NCBI RefSeq assembly: GCF_008329565.1
Contig: NZ_NPKT01000008.1
Span: 124,001 to 188,000 of the forward strand
Direction of reading: 5' to 3'
Length of the DNA: 64,000 nucleotides
Source of the DNA: Mycolicibacterium sp. P1-5
Lineage (GTDB): Bacteria > Actinomycetota > Actinomycetes > Mycobacteriales > Mycobacteriaceae
The position numbers were made by a program, and so were the translations under genes. Shown in pieces: positions 45,377 through 54,342 of this stretch (its first letter is position 1; each line of letters begins with the position of its first letter). Below the pieces are notes generated by a model. That model searched no databases, had not been told where the DNA came from, and saw only the letters and a list, made by a program, of their open reading frames with translations.

Positions 45377-46419
45377 GCCGACGCTCGATGCGCACGGTCT
45401 GCGTACTGCTGGTCACGGTGACCCTCGGTCTCACCCCGGCCTGCTCACTGGATCCGACCCGGCTTCCGGTCCCCGGTGCCTACGCCCCGCGCCACGCATA
45501 CGACATCAGAATCGAATTCGCGAGCGTGCTGAACCTGCCGGCCCGCGCCAAGGTGGACTCCGGCGGGGTGCAGATCGGTGTACTCGATCATGTTCAGCTC
45601 GTGGGCACCACTGCCGTCACCTACGTCGAAATAGCCGGCGATACCAAACTTCCCGTCAACACCCGCGCCGAGCTTCGTCAGGCCACGCCGCTGGGCGACA
45701 TCTACATCGCCCTGCTTCCGCCGGAAGACAAGTCGGGACCGATCCTGCGCAACGGCGACACCATCCCGCTGCACAACACCTCGCCCGCCGACAACGTCGA
45801 AGACCTCCTGCGGTCGATGTCGAACCTGGTCGCCGGCGGTGCTATCGGCACGTTGCAAACGACGGTGGTCAACGTCAACAAAGCGTTCCCACAAGATCCG
45901 CACGAATTGACCCGGATGCAGCGCACTGTCGGCGGGGTGCTCAACGATCTGGCCGCCAATCAGGACACCATCGATCAGATGCTCGACGGCATGCAGAACA
46001 TCACCTCTGGCTTCGCGGCCAACACCGAGGTCTTCAACCGGCTGGTCACCGAAGGCCCTGCGAAACTGCAAGGCCTCTCGGCGGTCACGATGGCCATCTT
46101 GAACGTGGTCGGCGCCTCGAGGGATGTCGGCAAGCTCGGCGGAGACCTGATCAACCCGATCGCCGGTGACCTGATGCAGATTCTCTCCTACATCACGCCG
46201 ATGATCCACACCATGGCAACGGTCGATACCACCGTCCCGGTGATCGCCGACAAGTTCCTGGCCTTGCTGCGCTACAAACTGCTCGGGTGGTTCCGCGACG
46301 GCGGCCCGAAGTACACGATCACCGAACTTCATGCGCCCACCGGACGAGAAGGCGTGGATCCCGCCGACAAGGCGAACCAGGCTGTCGAGGCGATGCAGAC
46401 GATGGGACTGGTGCCATGA
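45373..46419 (+). CDS. MCE-family lipoprotein MceE (LprK/LprN type)
   Basis: 348 aa from the ATG at 45373. Signal peptide with lipobox LTPAC (Cys24), so this subunit is lipidated, as in all mce operons. MCE domain YDIRIEFASVLNLPARAKVDSGGVQIGVLDHVQLVG, followed by a helical needle and a short hydrophilic tail. It overlaps mceF by 4 bases. Confidence 0.94.
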   Translation: MSRRSMRTVCVLLVTVTLGLTPACSLDPTRLPVPGAYAPRHAYDIRIEFASVLNLPARAKVDSGGVQIGVLDHVQLVGTTAVTYVEIAGDTKLPVNTRAELRQATPLGDIYIALLPPEDKSGPILRNGDTIPLHNTSPADNVEDLLRSMSNLVAGGAIGTLQTTVVNVNKAFPQDPHELTRMQRTVGGVLNDLAANQDTIDQMLDGMQNITSGFAANTEVFNRLVTEGPAKLQGLSAVTMAILNVVGASRDVGKLGGDLINPIAGDLMQILSYITPMIHTMATVDTTVPVIADKFLALLRYKLLGWFRDGGPKYTITELHAPTGREGVDPADKANQAVEAMQTMGLVP

Positions 46420-47381
46420 AATTCAACGCCCGCACCACGCTGGCCATCTTGGTGGTGATGACGCTGGCCGGTGCGGCCTACATGTCGTTCGGCGTGCTCG
46501 ACATGGGTCCCACCAAACAGGCCAACCGACTCACTCTGCTGCTCAACTCTTCCGGTGGTCTGATGCCCACTTCGGAAGTGACGATGCGCGGCATCAAGGT
46601 CGGTCGGGTCACCGGCATCCAGACCACCGCTACCGGGCTGGCGGTCTCGATGGATGTCGACCGCAAGTACCAGGTCCCAGCGGACAGTGTGATCAGCGTG
46701 GAGAACCTGTCGGCGGCCGGTGAACAGTACATCGACTTCAGACCGAAACTCATTGCGCCGCCGTACTTTGCCGACGGTGCGGTGATTCCGCCGGATCGGG
46801 TGGCACCGATCGTGACCGCCAGCGACCTGCTCACCAAGGCCAACGTCCTGTTCACGGCGCTCAACCTCGACCAGATCCACGGCATCATCAACGACATGTC
46901 CGCGGCATTCAAGGGCAACGATGAAACCATCGATTCCCTGGTTGTCACTGCCGGATTGACCGCCAAGGTGATTCGGGACGACAAGGAACTGATGAGCACG
47001 TTGTTCAGCAATGTGTCGACGTTCACCACCAACTTGGGTGATCTCCACGCCGGTGAGATCATCAGCCAGACCGGCAAAATGCTGCCGAAGTCGGTGCCCG
47101 CATTCCTGCAGCTGATCCACCAGATCGAGATCCTGTCGCACACCGGCATCGGCGTCATCGGCCCGCAGGATCCGGCGGGAATCCTGGTCGCCAAGTTCGG
47201 CGAATGGCTCGACATGCTGGCCGGCCCGCTGAGTACTTTTGCCACCATCTTGCAGCCCGCGATGGCACCATTACACGACATCAAGATAGACGCCGGACAC
47301 TGGCTGGACTTCTGGGAATCAACGTTCAACGACACCGGCGGCGTGCGGGTGCAACTCAACGTCCCCGAGTGGCACCAGTGA
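46416..47381 (+). CDS. MCE-family protein MceF
   Basis: 321 aa from the ATG at 46416. N-terminal anchor TTLAILVVMTLAGAAYMSFGVL, MCE domain LTLLLNSSGGLMPTSEVTMRGIKVGRVTGIQ, with ENLSAAGEQYIDFRP, then the helical domain. It is shorter than many MceF proteins because the C-terminal Pro-rich tail is missing. The stop overlaps the GTG of the Mce-associated gene (GTGA). Confidence 0.94.
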   Translation: MKFNARTTLAILVVMTLAGAAYMSFGVLDMGPTKQANRLTLLLNSSGGLMPTSEVTMRGIKVGRVTGIQTTATGLAVSMDVDRKYQVPADSVISVENLSAAGEQYIDFRPKLIAPPYFADGAVIPPDRVAPIVTASDLLTKANVLFTALNLDQIHGIINDMSAAFKGNDETIDSLVVTAGLTAKVIRDDKELMSTLFSNVSTFTTNLGDLHAGEIISQTGKMLPKSVPAFLQLIHQIEILSHTGIGVIGPQDPAGILVAKFGEWLDMLAGPLSTFATILQPAMAPLHDIKIDAGHWLDFWESTFNDTGGVRVQLNVPEWHQ

Positions 47382-48118
47382 ACGGGACCGACAGCAACAG
47401 CGAGGATAGCCCTGCCATGACCGATTCAACTGTCGGCGAAGATATCGAGGTCGACGACACCGCGGGTGAAGCCGCTACCTCTGAACCGACCCCGCCCGCA
47501 CCGGCAAAGGGCTCGAGGGGCCGCAGCTTCTGGGTGGCAATCGTTTTGGCGGTCGTGCTCGTGGGCGGCGGTGTGTTCGGATTCATCAAATACCGCGACG
47601 TGAGCAGTCAGCTCACTCAGGCGCGCCAAGCGCAGGCCGGCCGTGAAGCCGCCGCACAGCTCGCCAGGGACTATGCGCTGAAGTCGCTCACCTACAGCTT
47701 CGAAGATCCGGATGCTTTCTTCCACGCTGTCGAAGACAATGTCTCGCAACAGCTCAAGGACAAGTACGTCAACGCCACCGATCTGCTCAAGGCGGTCATG
47801 CTTCAGGCGCAGGTCAGCTCCACCGGCGAGGTGTTGGCCACCGATCCCGTCCTTCAGCCAGACGGGTCCTATGAAGTCGTCGTGTCCGCGCACCAGACCA
47901 CCCGCAATCTGCAGAATCCGACGCCGAAGGTGTCGATCATTCTGTTGCGGGTCACGGTGAACATGGTTGGAAACAACTGGCAGGTAAGCGATATCGGACC
48001 CAAAACCGGCACCAAGGCCGCCGAGGAGCAGCAGCTTCCGGGCGCTGCGCCTGCAGCTCCGCCTGCGCCCCCAGCTGCTCCCGCCCCAGCCCCGGGCAAG
48101 CCGGCACCACGTCCGTGA
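47378..48118 (+). CDS. Mce-associated membrane protein
   Basis: 246 aa from the GTG at 47378; an ATG at 47417 would remove the first 13 residues. An acidic cytoplasmic N terminus (EDIEVDDTAGEAATSEPTPPAP) is followed by one TM helix (SFWVAIVLAVVLVGGGVFGFI, about 50-70). An external domain of the NTF2-like Mas type follows (EAAAQLARDYALKSLTYSFEDPDAFFHAVEDNVSQQLKDKY), then an Ala/Pro-rich tail. Mas proteins stabilise Mce transporters. The 58-bp repeat B covers its stop codon. Confidence 0.88.
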   Translation: MNGTDSNSEDSPAMTDSTVGEDIEVDDTAGEAATSEPTPPAPAKGSRGRSFWVAIVLAVVLVGGGVFGFIKYRDVSSQLTQARQAQAGREAAAQLARDYALKSLTYSFEDPDAFFHAVEDNVSQQLKDKYVNATDLLKAVMLQAQVSSTGEVLATDPVLQPDGSYEVVVSAHQTTRNLQNPTPKVSIILLRVTVNMVGNNWQVSDIGPKTGTKAAEEQQLPGAAPAAPPAPPAAPAPAPGKPAPRP

Positions 48119-48173
48119 GTGTGGGTGATATGCACGCGAATCAGTCGGAATCGGTGCATACCCCCCACAGTCG
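48116..48173. repeat. 58-bp inverted-repeat element, copy B
   Basis: Same length and layout as the element at 27086-27143: TGAGTGTGGG at the left, CCCACAGTCG at the right, inner TATGCA/TGCATA. It begins with the stop codon TGA of the Mce-associated gene and reaches past the first possible start codons of the next gene. Confidence 0.85.
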
Positions 48174-48960
48174 GCGCACACCCACTCGCCACCTGCTCGC
48201 GCTCGTCGCCGTTGTGACGTTGGCGACGGCGAGCGCGCTCCCCACTACGGCGCGCGCTGACACGTCGCTACCGGCATGCCCGCAGCCGAACCCGGTCATC
48301 ACCCCGTCGGGCAAGTCGCCACAAGTCGACTGCGCCCTACACTCGGGTGATCTCGACTTCGCCGTCAAGTACTGGAGTGTGCCCGAACTGCCGAAGCCCA
48401 GGGCAGTGAAGGTCACCGTGACCGACCCGTCGGGCGCGGTGGTGCAGACCATCGATGAACTACTGGAGCCGTCCACCCCGGGAGGCGTTGGGCTGCAGGA
48501 CATCGACGGCGACGGCCGCGAGGAATTGATCATCCCGATTTCGCAGAATCTGCTCCACGGGGGTAACCCCAACACGCGGTTCGCAGTATGGCGCGCCCAT
48601 GACGACAACCGCCACTACGAGCGCACCCAAATGGTCGGGCAGGCCGTGTATCCGAGCGGCGACGGCTATCTGGTCAGCAATGGCGGCGGCCTGTCCAGCC
48701 GGGATCTCACGTTCTACCTGCCGACCGGAGCGGGATACACGCTCGTCGTGGTGTTGACCATCGAAGTCCTGGAGGCCGATCCGGCCTCCAACAAGGCACT
48801 GACCGTCAATTGCCGGGCCCACGAGGAGGACGGCCTTCACGCGGTCGATATGAGCATTCGCCAGGCCGAGGACTATTTCTGCAATTCGCCTGCCGCCCGC
48901 GCTATTTGGCCCGACGCCGAGCGTGTCCAGATCAAGCGCTGGGGCGTGTTCGGGAACTGA
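48154..48960 (+). CDS. Secreted hypothetical protein at the end of the mce operon
   Basis: 268 aa from the GTG at 48154. This start is chosen because it gives a compact signal peptide (HLLALVAVVTLATASALPTTARA) and avoids codons supplied by the 58-bp repeat; starts at 48115 or 48130 are possible. The mature part begins with Cys-bearing DTSLPACPQPNP. It holds a calcium-loop-like DIDGDGREELIIP (about residue 125, FG-GAP-like) and two later Cys (NCRAHEED, YFCNSP). I do not recognise a family. Position suggests an extracytoplasmic accessory of the Mce transporter. Confidence 0.78.
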   Translation: MHTPHSRRTPTRHLLALVAVVTLATASALPTTARADTSLPACPQPNPVITPSGKSPQVDCALHSGDLDFAVKYWSVPELPKPRAVKVTVTDPSGAVVQTIDELLEPSTPGGVGLQDIDGDGREELIIPISQNLLHGGNPNTRFAVWRAHDDNRHYERTQMVGQAVYPSGDGYLVSNGGGLSSRDLTFYLPTGAGYTLVVVLTIEVLEADPASNKALTVNCRAHEEDGLHAVDMSIRQAEDYFCNSPAARAIWPDAERVQIKRWGVFGN

Positions 48961-48963
48961 CGC

Positions 48964-49341
48964 CTACGGCGCACACCATGCGCGGACCGCGACGATCAAG
49001 TCCCTGGCCTTCGCGAGATCGCCGGCGAGTCGTTCCGGGGTCGCGGGCCGGTACGGGTCACCGTTGTCGATCTGCGATGCCACCATGTTCGACCGAATTC
49101 GGAGATCGATTCCGGGCGGACTGCTCAGGTCGTGCAGCGGGCTCAGCGGCGCCCGGACCTGGGCAGCAATCCACGGCGGAGTGCCCGTCGGGGCGATTTC
49201 GTTGAACACGACTTCCAAGCGATCCGTCGCGGGCAGCAGCAGGGCACAGTCGTCATCGCGGGCCGCCGCTGTGGGCGCGGCCGCGAGGCACATCAGCACC
49301 GTCGTGGCCACGAGCGGCACACCAACCATTCCTCGACGCAT
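48964..49341 (-). CDS. Small secreted hypothetical protein
   Basis: 125 aa from the ATG at 49341, which has GAAGGTAG upstream and starts an evident signal peptide (MVGVPLVATTVLMCLAAAPTAAA). The frame continues further upstream, but the extra part lacks a start signal. The mature protein has two Cys (DDDCALLLP and VRAWCAP) that may be bridged, and the conserved-looking segment LSPLHDLSSPPGIDLRIRSNMVASQIDN. It is convergent with the secreted mce-linked gene. The function is not recognised. Confidence 0.72.
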   Translation of the reverse strand: MRRGMVGVPLVATTVLMCLAAAPTAAARDDDCALLLPATDRLEVVFNEIAPTGTPPWIAAQVRAPLSPLHDLSSPPGIDLRIRSNMVASQIDNGDPYRPATPERLAGDLAKARDLIVAVRAWCAP

Positions 49342-49474
49342 CGGCTCTACCTTCGCATTGAGTCGGCACTTGCGAAGCCATCTTCGCCCGATAGAACGGC
49401 AGGGATGACTTTTTGAGCTGCTGTGCGTTCTCCGCAGTTGAAGAGCGATCCCCAACGCGGTCAGGAGAAGAAAC

Positions 49475-50374
49475 ATGAGCGTGGACAACATTTCCCGTGC
49501 AGATGAGCTGGTTCCCTCGCGCTACGCAGTCCAAGTCGGCGATATCGAGGTGCTGGTGGTCAGTGACGGCGTGTTGCCTATCACCGCTTCGACGCTGGCG
49601 ACCACCACGCCCTCGGCCGAGCTGGCCGGCTGGCTGGACGACCAGTTTCTGCCACGTGACGTGGTTGATTGGCCGCTGAACGTCGTCGTGGTCCGCACCG
49701 GCGGGCGCACGATCCTCGTGGACGCCGGTCTCGGAGTGGAGTTTCCGGACTTCCCTCGGGCGGGGCAGACGGTCCACCGGCTGGAAGCCGCCGGTATCGA
49801 TCCGAGTTCTGTGACCGACGTCGTGCTCACCCATCTACACATGGATCACATCGGCGGACTACTCACCGAGGGGCTGAAGGCACGCCTGCGCCCGGACCTA
49901 CAAGTCCACGTTGCCAGCCGCGAGGCGGAGTTCTGGGAGAAGCCCGACTTCACCCACACCGTCATGCCGCAACCGATACCGGACGTGCTGCGACGCACCG
50001 CCACGCAGTTTCTCAATGACTACCGCGGCCGGCTTCGGCCGTTCGAGACCGAATTCGAGTTGGCACCCGGCGTTCTGATCAGCCGCACCGGTGGCCACAC
50101 ACCCGGGCACAGCATCGTCCGGCTCGAGTCCCGCGGTGAGCGGCTGACGTTCGCCGGGGACGCGGTGTTCGCACCAGGGTTCGAGAATCCCGAGTGGCAG
50201 AACGGTTTCGAGCACGATCCACAGGAGGCGGCCCGCGTCCGAGTGGATCTGCTTCGCGAGGTGGCGGCGACCGGCGAGGCCCTGGTGGCAACGCACCTGC
50301 CGTTCCCGTCAGTCTGCCACGTGGGGAAGGCCGGCGATGCCTTCCGGTGTGTGCCGGCAGTGTGGGACTACTGA
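49475..50374 (+). CDS. MBL-fold metallo-hydrolase (lactonase-like)
   Basis: 299 aa with AGGAGAAG before the ATG. The metallo-beta-lactamase zinc motif THLHMDHIGG (about residue 120) and the further ligands in GGHTPGHSIV, FAGDAVF and ATHLPFPSV are all present, so a dinuclear metal site is expected. The arrangement fits the lactonase-like/phosphodiesterase branch rather than true beta-lactamases. It is a single gene; the substrate is unknown. Confidence 0.9.
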   Translation: MSVDNISRADELVPSRYAVQVGDIEVLVVSDGVLPITASTLATTTPSAELAGWLDDQFLPRDVVDWPLNVVVVRTGGRTILVDAGLGVEFPDFPRAGQTVHRLEAAGIDPSSVTDVVLTHLHMDHIGGLLTEGLKARLRPDLQVHVASREAEFWEKPDFTHTVMPQPIPDVLRRTATQFLNDYRGRLRPFETEFELAPGVLISRTGGHTPGHSIVRLESRGERLTFAGDAVFAPGFENPEWQNGFEHDPQEAARVRVDLLREVAATGEALVATHLPFPSVCHVGKAGDAFRCVPAVWDY

Positions 50375-50494
50375 GCGCGCGCTGTTTGAGGTTTCAGTCA
50401 ATGTTCGGGGCGCGCCGATGTCTCACGGCAATACGCGAGGCGTGGCGCGCTCCGGCGTCGGCATTGATTCCGGGCGAATCGCAACCACAAGACC

Positions 50495-51088
50495 CTAGGT
50501 GGGACTGACCCCGCCCAACAGGGCATCCACCAGAGCTGCGTAACGCCCGGCAGCATCGTCGCTCGGCACCGGACTGTTCATGACTTGCAACAGCAGCGTG
50601 CCCATCAATGCGTTGGCGATGGCGTCGGCGTCGGTATCGGCGCGTACCGCTCCGGCATCAACCGCTCGACGCAATCGATCGACCAGCCCGCTGCGCTGCG
50701 GGACGCTGAGCTGTTCGTAAAGCGCCTCAGTGTCACCGGAACTCGCGGCCGCCGCGGCGACGAGTGCGCGAATGAGCTTCGCGTTGGCGGGCTCGGTGAT
50801 GAACTCGCCGTGCTCGATCAACCAGCGCAGCAGGTCTTCTCGCAGACTTCCCGTATCCGGCACCGGGAACGAGCCGCCGCGTCCATAGGCGTCCAGCACC
50901 GCCTCGGCGACCAATGGCGCTTTCGACGCCCACCGTCGGTAGAGCGTCTTCTTGCCCACCTGTGCCCGCGCCGCGACGCCTTCCATCGACAGCTCGGCGT
51001 AGCTGGACTCCATCAGCAACTCGCGAACGGCCTCCAAGATCGCGGCGTGCAGCGCTGCGTCTCGGGGCCGACCGGGCGGTTGCGACAT
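50495..51088 (-). CDS. TetR-family transcriptional regulator
   Basis: 197 aa. N-terminal HTH: GRPRDAALHAAILEAVRELLMESSYAELSMEGVAARAQVGKKTLYRRWASKAPLVAEAVLDAYG. The C-terminal domain (about 80-197) is all-helical. It is divergent from the phosphotransferase gene at 51214 with the perfect palindrome 51149-51181 between them, so it very likely represses that gene and perhaps itself. It is similar in style to the TetR at 7906-8508, which also faces an APH-like gene. Confidence 0.92.
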   Translation of the reverse strand: MSQPPGRPRDAALHAAILEAVRELLMESSYAELSMEGVAARAQVGKKTLYRRWASKAPLVAEAVLDAYGRGGSFPVPDTGSLREDLLRWLIEHGEFITEPANAKLIRALVAAAAASSGDTEALYEQLSVPQRSGLVDRLRRAVDAGAVRADTDADAIANALMGTLLLQVMNSPVPSDDAAGRYAALVDALLGGVSPT

Positions 51089-51148
51089 CTCGCGAGCTTA
51101 ACTTCGCCAATTTCCCGCCGGTCGGCGGCGAGGGTGCGGTACGTTACC

Positions 51149-51181
51149 CGCTATTACGACCCATTCCGTGTCGTAATAGCG
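51149..51181. promoter_or_regulatory. TetR operator candidate: perfect inverted repeat
   Basis: Arms CGCTATTACGAC and GTCGTAATAGCG are perfect 12-bp reverse complements with a nine-base spacer (CCATTCCGT). They sit 33 bases upstream of the phosphotransferase start and 60 bases from the TetR start. The arm nonamer TCGTAATAG recurs at 8525-8533. Confidence 0.75.
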
Positions 51182-51213
51182 CACACTGCCGCACCTGAGG
51201 AGCGCCAGCCGAG

Positions 51214-52290
51214 ATGAGCACACCCGCACTGTCGGTGCCCACTGATTTCGCCGAAGTGTCGCCGAACTGGATGACGCAGGCCCTGGCCGAGCGCCATCCG
51301 GGCGCGACCGTCAGCGACGTCGCCATCGACCTCCGTGATGACGGCACCAATCGTCGTGCGCGCCTTCGGTTGTCCTACTCCCAGGGTTCCGGCCCGGCGA
51401 CGGTGTTCGTCAAGGCGGCCGACCCGAACCACAAGGAACTCATCCGCATGACCAGCGGCATGTTTCACGAACCTCGGCTGTTCGCCTCGGGTGTCGAGAT
51501 CCCGCTGGAGCATCCCGTCGTCTATGCCGCGCTCATCGATGAAGAGGCCTACGACTTCTGCCTCGTCATGGAGGACCTCACCGCCCGCGGTGCGGATCCA
51601 CGGGATTCGCTGCGACCGCTGACGATCGACCAGGCGCGCTCCGGGCTTCGCGGGCTGGGGCGGATGCACGGTCGGTATTGGGGCGATCGGGTGCTGCAGG
51701 AGCCCGCGCTGGGCTGGCTGGAACCGTTCGAACCGTTCGACGGACTGCAGTACGCCCCACTGCCGAGCGCGCTGGAGCAGCTCGACGACAGCACTCCCGC
51801 TGACGTGCTGTCGATGTCGATCGACGACCTCGTCGAAGGCGTGTGGAAGCCGTACATCAGAACGTTGACCACCTCACCGCAGACGCTCCTGCACGGCGAT
51901 CCGCACATCGGCAACACCTACATCACGCCCGACGATGAGGTCGGATTCCTGGACTGGCAGGTCGCCCGCCGCGGGAACTGGTCACTCGATGTGGGATATT
52001 TTCTGCAGGGCGCGCTGACCGTGCAGGACCGTCGGCAGCACGAGCGAGAGTTGTTGGAAGAGTATCGCGACGCCCTCCGATTGGCCGCCGACGAACTGCC
52101 CTCGATGGACGAGATCTGGCTGCGATACCGCGCCTCCGTCGCACACGGTTTGGCGCTCTGGCTGGCCACCGCCAGCAGCGGCGGCGGGCTCTGGCAGCGC
52201 CTCGAAGTCGCCGTCGCCCTGGCTCAGCGCTATGCCAACGCCTACGGCGACCTCGACACTGCGTCGGCGATCGCAGAGATCACGTCCTAA
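51214..52290 (+). CDS. APH/EcKL-like phosphotransferase family protein
   Basis: 358 aa kinase-fold protein. Catalytic loop LLHGDPHIGNTYI (His-Gly-Asp...Asn) and metal Asp in VGFLDWQVARRGNWSLDVGYFL are complete, so phosphoryl transfer is plausible. The N-terminal lobe has KAADPNHKELIRMTSGMFHEPRLF. It belongs to the broad actinobacterial/ecdysteroid-kinase-like group whose substrates are often sterol- or lipid-like alcohols (family knowledge). It is preceded by GAGGAGCG and the palindromic operator; a single gene controlled by the divergent TetR. Confidence 0.9.
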   Translation: MSTPALSVPTDFAEVSPNWMTQALAERHPGATVSDVAIDLRDDGTNRRARLRLSYSQGSGPATVFVKAADPNHKELIRMTSGMFHEPRLFASGVEIPLEHPVVYAALIDEEAYDFCLVMEDLTARGADPRDSLRPLTIDQARSGLRGLGRMHGRYWGDRVLQEPALGWLEPFEPFDGLQYAPLPSALEQLDDSTPADVLSMSIDDLVEGVWKPYIRTLTTSPQTLLHGDPHIGNTYITPDDEVGFLDWQVARRGNWSLDVGYFLQGALTVQDRRQHERELLEEYRDALRLAADELPSMDEIWLRYRASVAHGLALWLATASSGGGLWQRLEVAVALAQRYANAYGDLDTASAIAEITS

Positions 52291-52400
52291 CCGCCGAACG
52301 GCCACTTACGACACGACTTTTCGCGATTCGCGTGCTCTAACTGGCCACTCGGCACGGATACTAGGTGCGGCCGAGGGCGCCAATGGTGAAGGGACCAGTG

Positions 52401-53810
52401 ATGACGACGCAGGCAGAACACAAGCGCGAACGCCGCGGCGTCATGCAATCGCTTACCGGGCTGTCCGTCCGGTACGTCGAACGCTTCATGCCCGACCCGT
52501 ATCTGTTCGCGGTCATCCTGACCATCATCGTGGCCGCACTGGTCGCGTTCCTGGTGAAGGACGCCTCCGCGACCGGCATGCTCAAGGCCTGGTACGGCGG
52601 CGTGTGGGGATCGCAGAACATCTTCACCTTCGCCTTTCAGATGGTGCTGATCCTGGTGACGGGCTACACGCTCGCTGAGACGCCGGTGCTCAAGCGCGCG
52701 ATCGTCTACGTCGCCAGCAAGCCGAACAATCAAGTCCAGGCCGCACTGCTGTGTTTCGGCGTGAGCGCTGCGCTGCACCTGCTGAACTGGGGTCTCGGCC
52801 TGGTCGCCGGGGCACTGGTCGCCCGCCAGGTGGCAAAACGCCTGACCGACACGCACTTCGGCTATCTCATCGCCGCGTCGTTCATGGGTTTCATCGTCTG
52901 GACGCAAGGACTCTCGTCGTCGATCGCCCTGGCCAATACCGACAGCACTAGCCCCATCAATGTGATTCACAAGATCACCGGCATCACCGTGCCGTTGAGC
53001 CAGACCATCTTTCAGCCCTACAGCTGGCTGGCGGTGATCGTGGTTCTTGCGGTCCTCGCGCTTGCGATCTGGCGGATCGCGCCGGCACAGACCCTCGCGC
53101 CAGATCCCGCAATCTTCGAAGACGAAGACCAGCCGGAGCTCAAGACCGAGGGCAAGAAAACGTTCGCCGAATGGCTCGAGAACCTCTGGATCCTCAATGT
53201 CCTGGTGTTCGCCGCCGGCATCGCGTACTTCTGGATCAGCGGGTTCGCGCTGAACATCTCATCGATGATCATGTTGCTTACGATCACGAGCGCGCTACTG
53301 CACAAGACGCCGATCCGGTTCATCCGGGCTTTCACCGGCGCCGCCAAGGTGTCGGGCCCGTTGCTGCTGCAGTATCCGCTCTACGGTGGCTTGGTCGGCC
53401 TGCTGGGTTACCAAGCGGCCAAGGACATCAAACCGCTGCAGACGCTGCTGGCCGAGGCGCTTGTACACGGCGCGAGCGAATACACGTTGCCATTCCTGAC
53501 CTTCGTCGGATCGTTGATCATCAGCCTGTTCGTGCCGTCTGGTGGCGGCCACTGGGCGGTGCAGGGCCCGATCGCGGTCGACTCGGCGCTCGCCGTCGGC
53601 CAGCACTCGCCTGCGTACCTCGGCCTGATATCGATGGCGGTCGCCGTCGGCGAAGGTGTCGCGAACATGATCCAGCCGTTCTGGTTACTGCCCCTGCTGG
53701 CGATCGCGAAGCTCAATGTCCGTCAGGTGATGGGCTTTACGATCGTCGCGTTCCTGATCGGATTCGTTGTGCTCGGCGCCACGATGCTTATCGCGCCGCA
53801 CGTGATCTGA
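52401..53810 (+). CDS. Short-chain fatty acid transporter (AtoE family)
   Basis: 469 aa from the ATG at 52401, which has GAAGGGA upstream; GTG 52365 and ATG 52383 are alternatives. About 11 TM helices, with family stretches LSVRYVERFMPDPYLFAVILTIIVA, YGGVWGSQNIFTFAFQMVLILVTGYTLAETP, NWGLGLVAGALVARQVAK and VPSGGGHWAVQGPIAVDSA. AtoE-type carriers take up short-chain acids such as butyrate or acetoacetate. The gene stands alone between the phosphotransferase and a convergent lipoprotein gene. Confidence 0.9.
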   Translation: MTTQAEHKRERRGVMQSLTGLSVRYVERFMPDPYLFAVILTIIVAALVAFLVKDASATGMLKAWYGGVWGSQNIFTFAFQMVLILVTGYTLAETPVLKRAIVYVASKPNNQVQAALLCFGVSAALHLLNWGLGLVAGALVARQVAKRLTDTHFGYLIAASFMGFIVWTQGLSSSIALANTDSTSPINVIHKITGITVPLSQTIFQPYSWLAVIVVLAVLALAIWRIAPAQTLAPDPAIFEDEDQPELKTEGKKTFAEWLENLWILNVLVFAAGIAYFWISGFALNISSMIMLLTITSALLHKTPIRFIRAFTGAAKVSGPLLLQYPLYGGLVGLLGYQAAKDIKPLQTLLAEALVHGASEYTLPFLTFVGSLIISLFVPSGGGHWAVQGPIAVDSALAVGQHSPAYLGLISMAVAVGEGVANMIQPFWLLPLLAIAKLNVRQVMGFTIVAFLIGFVVLGATMLIAPHVI

Positions 53811-53814
53811 CCCG

Positions 53815-54330
53815 TCAGGGCACCGACACCCGCTGGACGGGACCTTTGGTGTCCTTGGTGGTCGTGGTGTCACGGCATTCGCCGTAGATCTGGATGTCGC
53901 GATTGGGATCGCTGACATTCTGCGGCCCGAAGACCGCGACGACATTGTCCTTGGTCAACGAGGTCCCGTGGGAGTGGAAATCCGGATCGGAGCTCCAGCC
54001 GGCACCGCGGAGCTGTTGCACCATCTGGGCGATCTGGGCGTCGGACTCGGCGAAGGACGACGCGGGAGGGTAAGCGATACGCATCCGCGCGCGAAAAGGC
54101 GGATCCCCCTGGTCGTTACACGAGGCATGCCAGATGGCCGCCTCCACTACGGTGATGTTCAGGGTTGTGACGATGCTGTGCGCCGCATCCATGACCTGTG
54201 CCTTTGACTGCTCAGGGGTCAGCGGGTTCGAGACTCTGTCGGCATCGGATTTCATGACTCCACATCCTGATAGTGCGACGGCGACCAGCATGGTCACCGC
54301 GAACGGAATTCTTCGGAACGGCACGATCAC
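53815..54330 (-). CDS. Putative lipoprotein
   Basis: 171 aa. Signal peptide with lipobox ALSGC (Cys23). The mature part is soluble, with two Cys (ASCNDQGDPP and YGECRDT) likely bridged. It resembles mycobacterial Lpp-type lipoproteins of about 170-200 aa with a single small domain, but no named domain is evident. It lies 12 bases downstream of the DUF1023 hydrolase gene on the same strand and is probably co-expressed with it. Confidence 0.8.
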   Translation of the reverse strand: MIVPFRRIPFAVTMLVAVALSGCGVMKSDADRVSNPLTPEQSKAQVMDAAHSIVTTLNITVVEAAIWHASCNDQGDPPFRARMRIAYPPASSFAESDAQIAQMVQQLRGAGWSSDPDFHSHGTSLTKDNVVAVFGPQNVSDPNRDIQIYGECRDTTTTKDTKGPVQRVSVP

Positions 54331-54342
54331 AGGGCTCCTGTC

